Source: Pomphorhynchus laevis
Lineage: Eukaryota; Acanthocephala; Palaeacanthocephala; Echinorhynchida; Pomphorhynchidae
Assembly: GCA_012934845.2 (NCBI GenBank)
Contig: WNNJ02000688.1
Coordinates: 1 to 64,000, forward strand
Length of the DNA stretch: 64,000 nt
Direction: 5' to 3'
The number at the start of each line of letters is the position of its first letter. The first letter of the stretch is position 1. The notes beneath the pieces are model-generated. The model was not told where the DNA came from, did not search any database, and worked only from the letters and a program-made list of their open reading frames with translations. Positions 1 through 9,700 of the stretch are shown here, piece by piece. A program made the translations under genes and the position numbers.

Positions 1-333
1 GTAATTATTTAGATTACGAGTATCATTGCCACCTTTAAAGAGTATTATTAGAATCGCCATCTTCCACTAAGGTGAATATGATGAAGGACATGAATAAGAA
101 TTATAAATTGCAAACGCGTATAGCAAAACCTTTTTACAATTGTATATTATTAATTCATATTATCAATATTATTATACAATTTTTGGTTGCCATGTCATGC
201 AGCATGACAACGCCGCGCCATTTGTTAAAGTTGATGATCAAAACAACATTCGTTTTTAGTTTCATCAATATTTATAAAATTAAAATCACTGTAATAATAA
301 GAATACAAGAGCAGAACATACAGTATTATAAAA

Positions 334-1128
334 ATGGGAAGCTGCATTTCAAAACAAATTAAATCCGAAGTATCACATAAATCAGGGGCAGGGAAAGGGA
401 TCAATGAAACATCGTTAAACGCAAACGACGATCAAGCGAGTATCATCAATGACTGTTCGGTGCCTGGTACTGACATCGGAAATGATTATGGAAATTATGA
501 AGGTATAAATTAATGTATAAATATACTCTATCTTAGATGGCAGACGAAAAATATTAAAAAATAAGTCAAAAAGTTACTTTTATCGTCCGTCATTTTATCT
601 AACTTTGATAATCTTACTAATAGTTTATTATTTAATTATTAAATTTTGATTTAGCATTATTATTTTTTAATTTTATAATAATATTAAATACGTAGACTCT
701 ATTAGCTAATTTGATTGATTGAAATAAGAATTCAGCAATAATAATTACAAGGATCACATTCCTTTAATTATTGACTGAATTCCTATCAATAAATTAGTTT
801 TCCTAATAATATACAATACGAATGAGAAAAAGTCAACAAAAATAGCGAAGTTCCTGTCATCTAAGTATCCTCATTCATAATCATCATCATTTTTTATCAC
901 ACATCCTTCTATTTGGCGAACAATCAGCTCCTGCTAGAGCAACGAATGCGATACCTACAAATAAGCTATATAGAGTCCTTCACACATTTGCGGGCCCAAT
1001 TACATCATACTAAAGAAGGTGACATATTATGATGGTAATCTTGACAAAATGTGCTTAAAAACCAAGAGCATTTTTTCAATGGTACGTCCTTTCGAAAAAT
1101 TACTAATACCGAAATGGTACAAGTACAC

Positions 1129-1171
<43 letters not shown>

Positions 1172-1994
1172 TGAATCTCTCTTAATAACAGAAGTTTGGC
1201 CCGTTTCAGAAACATTTTCTCTTCAGAATATTTTAAATTCGTTCTAGTCAAATCCGGCAGCATAATTCACCGAAATAGTAAGGTACATGTATTTTACTGG
1301 ACGTGTAAAAAATGGGAGTTGTTGATTTATTGCAATGGTAGAAAGTGACGAGGTTGTCAATCTCTTTAACTTTGTCTTAGTTGCAGGGTGTCATTACAAC
1401 ACTAGTAGGCAAGGGACCTAATACATGACAAAAGGAACGGAAATACGATTAGACGCAGTAGATAGTCAAGGAAGAAAACAGCTACATAGAGTTGGTGGCT
1501 GTTTTATTGACAGAACTGGTCGTAAAAGTTTTAAATAAAATCAAAAATTAATTATATTTTTTAATAGTTTCACTGTATTTTCATAATAATTGAGAGCGTT
1601 TTAATAATTTAATTTCACAATTTGACTTTAATTTGTTCTACTTTTATAAAAAGTAAAAAGTGAAAGTATAAACAAGAGATCATTTATGGATTCAATTGTA
1701 AGCTGTCCAGCTGAATTTGTCAAGACAGGCGGTATGTTTAAAACGGGCTTGATGTTTTGCTAATTGCTGATTTTTCCTATTTATGTGATTGTTTTGAAAT
1801 ATACAGATGACGACAGAAGTAACGGGTTCAAATTTTACAATATTTATAAGCCAGGGAAATCATGGCGCAAACAACCAGTGTGGATTGAAGGCGACGATCC
1901 AGATTATACGCTGGACATGGATGTTGAAGAAACGGAGAGTTCAAAAGTAACCAATTTGAACGAAGAGTTGGAATATTATTATTTCGACAACTGA
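334..1994 (+). CDS. Unrecognised small host protein with myristoylation-type start, three exons
   Basis: Three exons can be joined in phase: 334-502, 1654-1731 and 1807-1994, with GT..AG introns of 1,151 and 75 bp. Both junctions fall after the first base of a codon, and the joined frame gives 144 residues ending at TGA 1992-1994. The N-terminus MGSCISK has Gly2, Cys4 and Ser6, the pattern of N-myristoylated and often palmitoylated membrane-anchored proteins. The middle is Ser/Asn/Asp-rich. The last exon carries a basic-aromatic stretch (FYNIYKPGKSWRKQPVW) followed by an acidic, Tyr-rich tail ending YYYFDN. I do not recognise the family. Exon 2 is the least certain because its acceptor was chosen to keep the frame. 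Intron 1 holds a piece of the PLE-like 3' module and a TA microsatellite. The gene lies opposite the - strand GDI gene and would be nested in a GDI intron if GDI continues to the left. Confidence 0.5.
611..712 (+). repeat. Fragment of the PLE-like 3' module, in intron 1
   Basis: The stretch rich in AATTATTAAATTTTGATT, ending in TACGTAGACTC and a degenerate TTAGCTAATTTGATTG, is the reverse complement of the AT-rich arm of the modules at 39668, 44722 and 55549. It is a short remnant inserted in the intron of the small + strand gene. Confidence 0.5.
1132..1169. repeat. (TA)n microsatellite
   Basis: About 19 uninterrupted TA units in intron 1 of the upstream gene. A short open frame across it on the - strand is a by-product of the repeat. 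Confidence 0.95.
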
Positions 1995-2081
1995 CAATAA
2001 TTTAAAATAAATATCGATAACTGATAATTTTTAAGTTACATTGTTTCATTTTTATTTCAAATAATGTCCACATAAATAAAG

Positions 2082-2185
2082 ACGTTTCAATCGATATTAC
2101 GTTTCAATTGATAATTGAAATTACGTTTCAATTGCCTTTCAATTGATAAAGTTTAATAACGATTAATTACGTTTCAATTGATAGA
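2082..2185. repeat. Irregular tandem repeat of a TTACGTTTCAATTGATA-like unit
   Basis: Four to five imperfect copies of a 15-20 bp unit, each with GTTTCAATTGA or close variants, just 3' of the small gene. From 1995 to about 2445 I see otherwise only AT-rich DNA with a possible AATAAA-type signal near 2005-2012. Confidence 0.7.
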
Positions 2186-2447
2186 GTTAATATCTTAATG
2201 CAGGCAATGACAAACTTATAAGTACTAGTTGGATCCTTTTAACAAATCAGATCACTTATCTGATTTGTTGAATATTTTGTACGCGAACTAAATTTAGAAA
2301 TATAAATATCTTAAGCATTGAAAGAATTTAAAAATCGAATACTTTTATGAACCAAATAAAGAATATAAGAATATAGACTAGAGGTCATTATGTTCCTTGT
2401 AAAAAATGCAAACATTACGGTATTTTAATGTGCATATAATAATAGTT

Positions 2448-2816
2448 TATATTAGTTTTGTTAAGTAAAGGCTTTCTGGATAAATATGCTCACTAATTGA
2501 ATAAAAATTATTACAATTAAATACACATATATCATCAATCTATCGAAACATATATTTCATATATTTATATTGTTTAGATTTAGTTTTTACACAGTTATGA
2601 ACAAATTCATATTCTAAAGAGCTTAAAAACAAGTCAGCTATAATTGGGCTACTATTACCACCCATTGAAACACCTTTTACTTGTCTAAATATAGATATCC
2701 CTACTTTTAAATAATTTTGATTTATCAAAATATTTAAGGATTCTATTAATTCAATTTTATCCATATATTTATATTTACTTGATGGTTTAATTTTTGTTAG
2801 ATAGGCGTTATAAAAT
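2448..2816 (-). pseudogene. PLE-like reverse transcriptase fragment
   Basis: The - strand encodes the palm segment of the same RT as the copy at 55910-56590: FRQVKGVSMGGNSSPIIADL followed by a stretch ending KYMKYMFR. It begins inside the RT and stops abruptly at 2816, where the AT-rich terminal module begins, so it is an internally deleted copy. The RT would copy element RNA; here it is a fossil. Confidence 0.65.
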
Positions 2817-3050
2817 CAAAATTTAAAAAAAGAATCAATTTCTATGAATTGACTAATACAAAATATACGATGCATCAGAATAAGGAATAGAGGTCATCAG
2901 GAAGAAATGCTATATGATATCGTGCTTCAACCCTATTTCTCGACCGAACAAAAACAACAGCAGCGTGGCACATGCATACAAATGACGTATTTACATTGAT
3001 AATATTTGATTACTAGTGTATCTTATTCTAATACAAAGTATATTATTTAT
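2816..3050 (-). repeat. PLE-like 3' module, diverged copy
   Basis: It carries the landmarks of the module: GAATTGACTAATA, GCATCAGAATAAGGAATAGAGGTCATCAG in altered form, the AGCAG arm and a TATTTACATTGATA end. It is almost identical to the copy at 16300-16500, so these two form a subgroup apart from the 39.7, 44.9 and 55.8 kb copies. It joins two RT fragments. Confidence 0.65.
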
Positions 3051-4215
3051 TATCCATCCATAAAAATTTGCCATTTAAGATTTTAAATTTATTCTTTATA
3101 TTATTGTGTTGATTTATATATTTTACTATTTTCTGTTTGATGGTATTTTTATAGTAACCTCATTTAAAATATGCATATATTAAATTATTTAAATTATTTT
3201 GAAGAAAGCCAATATCATTAAATATTGTTGCAATTCTTAAAATTTCATTATTTAATGAATTATATTTTATATTATATGGTATGCATGAATGCTCATGCAA
3301 AAATATGTTTCTTGTAAATTTAAATATGTCATCTTTACGATATAAATTAATAGTAGTTTTAGTTAATGTTAATTTAATGTTCATATCTAGATATACACCT
3401 TATTTATCATTAATATTGGTTTTGTTAAGAATAAGGCTTTCTGGATAAATTTGTTCACTAATTGAATAAAAATTATTAGAATTAAATACACATATATCAC
3501 CAATATATCGAAACATATATTTCATATATTTATATTGTTTAGATTTAGTTTTTACACAGTTATGAACAAATTCATATTCTAAAAAGCTTAAAAATAAATC
3601 AGCTATAATTAGGATACTATTACATCCCATTGGAACACCTTTTACTTGTCTAAATATAGATGTCCCTACTTTTAAATAATTTTGATTTATCAAAATATTT
3701 AAGGATTCTATTAATTCAATTTTATCCACATATTTACTTGATGGTTTAATTTTTGTTAGATAGGCGTTATAGTTATTATAACATATATATGTATATCTTT
3801 TTCCGAATATAAGATTAATTAATTTTACTAACGCTTCTTGTTTATTGTGAACACCTCCTCCGTTCACACCTTCTCGACACATGATTTACATTTTTGTTTT
3901 GTAGTGGTCATGAGAGCGTGCGCTGGCACGCATTTGCCACGTTAAAATAAATCTTTTGTTTTTCTTTAATATCTACCAAATCTAGATTTGTATAAAGCGT
4001 ACTCTAATCGTATGTATTTATATTTTAAAAATTTATTCCTTTTGTCTGTACTTAAAATTCTTTTGTAGAATTAATACTGAAATAGTGTTTTATGCTAGTA
4101 GTAATCTTGCAATATTTTAGAAATTCGTTTTTAAATTAAAAAATTTATTCAATAAAAGTTCTTTTGTAGAATTAATATTGAAGTAGTGTTTATATCAGTT
4201 TTTTAATTTCCGGGA
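3050..4215 (-). pseudogene. PLE-like RT copy, interrupted by a CR1 tail
   Basis: Reading the - strand from about 4200 down to 3050 gives the same RT as at 55.9-56.9 kb: FGKRYTYICYNNYNAYLTKI, then [35 protein letters not shown], and the C-terminal part with [20 protein letters not shown]. The active-site box reads YIGD here against YIDD in the better copy, so it is not active. A CR1 3' tail has been inserted at about 3842-3953. The N-terminal residues MCREGVNGGG of the local open frame belong to that insertion and not to the RT. Confidence 0.65.
3842..3953 (+). mobile_element. CR1-like (family A) 3' tail, about 110 bp
   Basis: It contains the end of the CR1 ORF2 (CTCCGTTCACACCTTCTCGACAC.TGATT), the GCGTGCGCTGGCACGC hairpin and ATTTGCCACGTTAAAATAAATC, all identical in layout to the ends at 35.1, 55.1 and 61.1 kb. 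PLE-like sequence continues on both sides with CTTCTT/TTCTT at the borders, as expected of a 5'-truncated LINE insertion with a short target duplication. Confidence 0.8.
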
Positions 4216-4434
4216 ACTATCAGGTATAGTTAAACAACAGCAAAAATTATTTTGATATTTAACTAGTAACTTTTAGCATCTTCAGAAAATTAGCATAAAA
4301 ATGAAAAAAAATCACATAAATAAAGTTTTTTGTCGGTTTGCACATTGATGCTGGTGGAATCAACGTGCCCAAATACATGCTAATGCCCATAAAAAGTTTC
4401 CTTCTAAGAGTTTAAATTTATTTTAATGATTTCC

Positions 4435-4740
4435 ACTCAGAGGGCGTAGTATCCGTGATGTAAGGAATAATGAAGAACCGATCGGACAGCAACAAATCGA
4501 TAAAGTATGCCAATTGCTGGACAAAGTTTCATTATTTAATGTTTTAGAATATAATGGAAGTTTGTATGTATAAATAAGGGTAACCACTTTTGATACTCCG
4601 ACAGCTCTAAAATACGTAAACATTTACGTAGAAAGAATTGAGAAGCATCTCAACGATAACGATAAAAGGACGGTTTGTTAAGATATTTAGATGACATTCT
4701 AGTGATATAACGATCAAATTTTAAATCACTATTGTGTTTA
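4435..4740 (+). pseudogene. Degraded RT fragment, Penelope-type
   Basis: The + strand can be read in shifting frames as LLDKVSLFNVLEYNGSLYV, then TPTALKYVNIYVERIEKHL and LLRYLDDILVI. This matches the order in Penelope RTs of FEFNG..Y, MGSP.SP..ANIYME..E, then RY.DD.LVI. The glycine box is degraded and the frame broken. It is a different lineage from the neighbouring PLE-like copies, which read YIDDICVF. Confidence 0.4.
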
Positions 4741-4905
4741 GTGAGCAAAATTGTAAATATTCCCATTCCATATTAAACTAGAGCTACATAACGATAGTGA
4801 CACATTAAAATTCTTGAATAATGGGTGTTGTAATAGAATAATAAGGATTTTATTCTCAATTCTATAACGTAATAATTAAATTTAATAATGATCAGAGTTA
4901 ATATC

Positions 4906-4983
4906 ACTATATTAAGATGATAATCGCGATTATCATCTTAATGTAGTATAATATCGCTATTATCGCAATATAATAGCGATATT
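4906..4983. repeat. Two adjacent palindromes
   Basis: 4912-4941 is a perfect 30 bp palindrome centred on TCGCGA, extending to 4906-4947 with one mismatch. It is followed by arms AATATCGCTATTAT (4950-4963) and ATAATAGCGATATT (4970-4983) around a 6 base loop. Both could extrude as hairpins. No gene is near. Confidence 0.9.
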
Positions 4984-5019
4984 TAGAGTATTTCAAAGAA
5001 TTTGTACAATCGACTCCTG

Positions 5020-5185
5020 ATTACATAAATAGTTAATGTATATTGGTAGAATGAAAGTTAAAAGTTATCAGAGAAACTGCTATGTTATTATGTCTCAGCC
5101 TAGAATTCATCAACCCAACATTTAAGCGGGCCAAATGCATAAAAATGATGTATTTCCTCTGATAAAATTTAAAGATATTTCCATT
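5020..5185 (-). repeat. PLE-like 3' module, half of an inverted pair
   Basis: In the same orientation as the 44.9 kb copy it shows TTATCAGAGAAACTGCTATG, CAACCCAACAT, GCGGGCC and ATGATGTATTTCCTCTGATA. It is diverged, and its downstream half faces another copy at 5338-5490. Confidence 0.65.
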
Positions 5186-5337
5186 GATGAAATATAAGAA
5201 TAAAATAGAAAATTGTAAAATATATAAACTATCAGTATTATTAAAAATAAATTTGAACTTTTAAATGGGAAATTTATATAGATTGATATTAAATAGTATA
5301 ATATGTATCAGAATAATATATTACACTATATAATCAA

Positions 5338-5500
5338 ATTGTATCAGAGGAAATACATCATAAGCATGTATGTGGCCCCGCTGCTATGTTGGGTAGAGGA
5401 ATTCGGTCCAAAACCTGATAACATAGCAGTTCCTTTTGATGACCTCCTCTAATCCTTATTCTGATACATCGTCTGTTATTTATTAGTCAATTCATAAAAC
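5338..5500 (+). repeat. PLE-like 3' module, opposite half of the inverted pair
   Basis: It reads GTATCAGAGGAAATACATCA, TGTGGCCCCGCTGCTATG, TTGGGTAGAGGA, a broken GGTCC arm, CATAGCAGTTCC, then TGATGACCTCCTCTAAT and TTAGTCAATTCAT. This is the reverse complement order of the copies at 44.9 and 55.8 kb. Confidence 0.75.
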
Positions 5501-5707
5501 ATGAGTTTTAAATTATAACTTTATATAAATTAATTCCCGTCTGTTATTAATTTATATAATTAATTATATAAATTAATAACACAATATTCTTTAGCTTAAT
5601 TTCTTTAACTTTAATTTTGTTTTAAATAGTTTTCTCTGGCTAATAAAAGCTGGAATTTGCTTACATGCAACTTCTAGATTAGCATTTTAATTTAAAAGTT
5701 GCAGTTA

Positions 5708-5835
5708 GCAATTCAGATCAGCAAACTGAATCTACGTATTTTATACTATTCATAAATTAAAAATAAAGATAAATAATTACATAATTATAAAGATTTTATA
5801 CAATTAATATTGATATAAAGTTAAATTTTTATTAG
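5708..5835 (-). repeat. AT-rich outer arm of the PLE-like module
   Basis: GATCAGCAAACTGAATCTACGTATTTTATAC followed by an AT-rich run matches the outer end of the module at 16180-16290. From 5836 to 6440 I see only AT-rich sequence. Confidence 0.5.
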
Positions 5836-6441
5836 CGATATTAGCCGGAATAATCTACACATAATTTAAAATGACACTTATCAAAAAAGATGTGATTCTC
5901 AAATTCAACTATCGAACAAACTCTAAAAAGAAAAGAGTAATAAAATCAAATATGTATTCGAAATAATTATTTAGTAAAACGATATATACACGTAGAGAAA
6001 CAGTAATATATTTAATCACAGTAAAATTTGTATGAAGAATTGTTACATCTGATTTAAAATGTTTAATAATTATTTAATTTATAATTTATTTATCGAAATG
6101 GGAGTAAACACTAAATAAACGCACTTCAATAATCTTATATATATCATTTCGCATTTGATGATGCCTCGTTACAAATATATGTATGAGAATTACAAAGAAC
6201 AACTAATTACATTAATATTGTGATGTCACAAATATATTCAATTATAGGGTTAAAAATCTACAAAAGTCGTTCTCATTCAGAAATCAAAAAAATACGTGCA
6301 TTAAATACGAATATCACTTATTAGCTGAGTCATATTATTATATTATTATACTTTTTAGAGTCATCGGAATGCCATAACAACTATGTTTAATATTGTCTAG
6401 GAAATAAGACATACGAAGAAATTACAGAAATCCAAAATTAC

Positions 6442-6634
6442 CAACCGGGCGAATCCTTGAGGAAGCTCTCCTAGGCCATATTCAGGATAAAGAAATGGTG
6501 ATTTTCCATGGCGACATAAAGAACTCACGTACAATTGTATTCGTTTTATTGTTTTAATTGCCGGCTCTACGAGATACCTGAATACAAAACTCAATTTAAA
6601 AAAAAAGAAAAATACGGCTGACAAACGAAACATA

Positions 6635-6715
<81 letters not shown>

Positions 6716-9700
6716 AGCATTGTTATTTGCAACCGGACAAGCTTCATTATAGCGACGAAAACACCTCATTTAGTGGTTAAATTTACAAATATAGTCATCA
6801 TTTCTTGGCTACTATTAAAAGTCATAATGTTATATTGATAAACATTATATGAGCATTTTTAAATTTTTCGCATATAAATAAAATAGAATGATAAAGTAGA
6901 AGAAAATAATTAAAAAGCATTAAACTAGAATTAAATATTTGAAATAATATTTTTACTTTAAATAAAATTAAAAAAAATATGGACACCGATCACAAATTCC
7001 CCATCAATATAAAATGGATAAACAGTTTGAATTACATTATTTACACATTGTTTTACTGAGAATTTGCTAATATTAGTTTATGGGATAGTGTAAGGAAATT
7101 TGAAAATACACAATTACATGAGTACAATATTCTAAACATTAAAGATAGTTCGTCATACAAGTTCGTTATGAAACGAACTTGTATGAACTTGACATTATTT
7201 TTAATTGTATGATATTTCGGTGATGGCAATAAATCAGTTAATGATGACTCCATCATCATGCTCGTGATTAAATTTGAAAAATTGATTATTTCCTTTTTAA
7301 ACATTTTATTTTTCAAGTCGAATCATTGATAGTATCAGATTCAAAACAATATTATTATAATGTCAGCAAAATCAAATACCTTGTTTGTTTTTAAACATTC
7401 TTATTTAGTACGCGAGAACTATATTTAATGTATATATACATGCATTTGAAAATCTTTAAAAATACATCATGTTGCTGAACAAATTTATGAGTTTGCTAAG
7501 CAAGAAGACTTATATTAACCTCGAATGTATGTTATAACCTCGAATGCTGTTGTCGATGCAGTTTTTTATAAATATATGTAAAGGCGATTAAGCTTAAAAT
7601 AATGGCTTCGACAACTAATCGTGAAATGTTTCTTACTATTACCCTACCCTTGTACGAGATCTGACAAAAATGTACACAGGTTTGAACTAGTAATAACTAT
7701 TTTCTATTTGACGGGGAATACGTGAAAATAGTATGACAAAACTGAGAAAATAAAAATTATATTTACATTGACAAAACATTTCAAACGAGCTTCCTTGCTT
7801 CTGCAGCGTGAAGTTAACGGTTGAAATCATAGATTAATCAGATCAGATAACTTCGTCTACAAATTTTATTCTGTATATATTCTTATTCTTCAGCCATTGT
7901 CCCGCTTTGAGGCAGGGTCGGCTATGTGAGATTTAGCCCTCCATTTCGCTCTATTTTCGGCTTGGTCTGGGTGAAGTCCAGCTGCCTTGAGATCTGTGTG
8001 AAGGCCATCTAACCATCGGTGCTTGGGTCGACCTCTCGGGCGTTTGCCTATGATCTCATACTTTAAGGCGGTCTTTGCAAGGGAATAATTTTCACTCCGC
8101 AACACGTGGCCATACCACCGGAGTCTGGCCCCTTGCATTTTATTTACGATAGGGGCGACGCCGTATCTTCGGAGGATGTCCATATTTCTCACGTGGTCAT
8201 ACCGGGTAATTCCGCTTATCCACCGCAGCATTTTCGTCTCCATGACCGCAAAGCGTCGTTCCGCTGCCTTGGTAATAGGCAAGCACTCTGTGCCGTACAT
8301 AACCACAGGGCGAATGATTGAGCGGTAGATCTTTGATTTCATGTGATCCTTGATGCGACGGTCACATAAAACACCTGTCGTCGCTCGCCATTTTGTCCAC
8401 GCTGAGCTTATTCGTGCATTGACTTCATAAGTCACGTCGCCGCTTGCCGAGAGTATGGTTCCGAGGTACTTGAACCGGTCCGTACGTCTCAGGTCAAAGC
8501 CATTAATATTGATGGTGCCACTTTCATGTGGGTCTGTTGTGAGGTATTCGGTCTTGTCTAGATTAAGTCGTAGTCCGTATTGTGCGAGTCGGTTATTCCA
8601 TACAGTAGTTGATTCCTCCAGGTCCTTTTTGTTGTCCGCCGCCAGCCAGACATCGTCAGCGTAAAGAATGGTATATGGAATCGACTTTTGGATATCACGC
8701 GTTATAGCGTTCATAACTGTGTTGAATAATGCCGGTGAGAGAGCACTTCCTTGATGGACCCCCACTGATATTTGAAATGGCTGTGACATTCTAGCTGCGC
8801 TTAGAACCCGACTTTCGGTATTCTCGTAGAGCAGCATCACCCATCGGATTAGATGTTCCGGGACTTGATGCTGACGCAGCGCATACCATATTAATTCATG
8901 TGGTACACGATCAAAAGCCTGTTCCAAATCCAAGAATACAACGTGGAGCGGCTGATTTTTCTTTAAGTGTTTTTCTAGGAGCAGTCGTGCTGCGTGGATA
9001 GCGTCAGTGGTGCCACAGTTTTTTACGAATCCTGTTTGGTTTACGGTGATATCAACAATGTCACGGATACGCTTATCTAGAATTCGTTCAAATATTTTCA
9101 TCGTTTGCGAGAGCAGTCGAATTGGACGGTGATTTGAGCAGTCCGCTGCGTTCCCCTTCTTTTTCCATATTGGTATCGTGGTGCTGCTCTGCCAGTCGCT
9201 CGGTATCCTATACTCATCAATAATCTTGTTGAAGAAACTGGTTAGCCAGGGGATTAGGTCCCAGCTTTTGGCTTTCCAGAGCTCAGTCGCAATGTCGTCT
9301 GGACCTGTGGCTTTGCTAGTCATCATACGCTTTAATGCATCTTTCATCTCGTCCTCACTTATTTGAGGTAATGGACCGGACGTTTCTGCAACTTTTGGGA
9401 TCGGTAGATGCGGAAACTCTTCATTTGAGATTTCCTCAAAATAAACACGCCATCTATCTCGAACTTTCTGTCGATCAATTATTAGTTTGCCGTCCTTTCC
9501 ATTAATGCAGTAAAACTTTTCGATGTCCTGCGTGTTTTGATGCATTCGCTTCACAAGCCGAAATAGGTCTCGTTCACCATCGCGTGTATCGAGTCTTTTG
9601 TGCACCTTATTGTAGTGTACAGCTCTGGCAATCGCAACGGCTTTTTTGAGTTTCTCTTGGCTAGGTGGTATGCATGCAAGTTTGCCTGTGTCTTGTCGCC

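Noticed and set aside
1027-1263. - strand 78-residue frame with a YIYIYI run
   Set aside because: It is a translation of the TA microsatellite with random flanks.
7053-7316. Possible extra GDI exon on the - strand
   Set aside because: The frame shows no similarity to any GDI segment, and exon 5 to exon 6 already joins without a gap.
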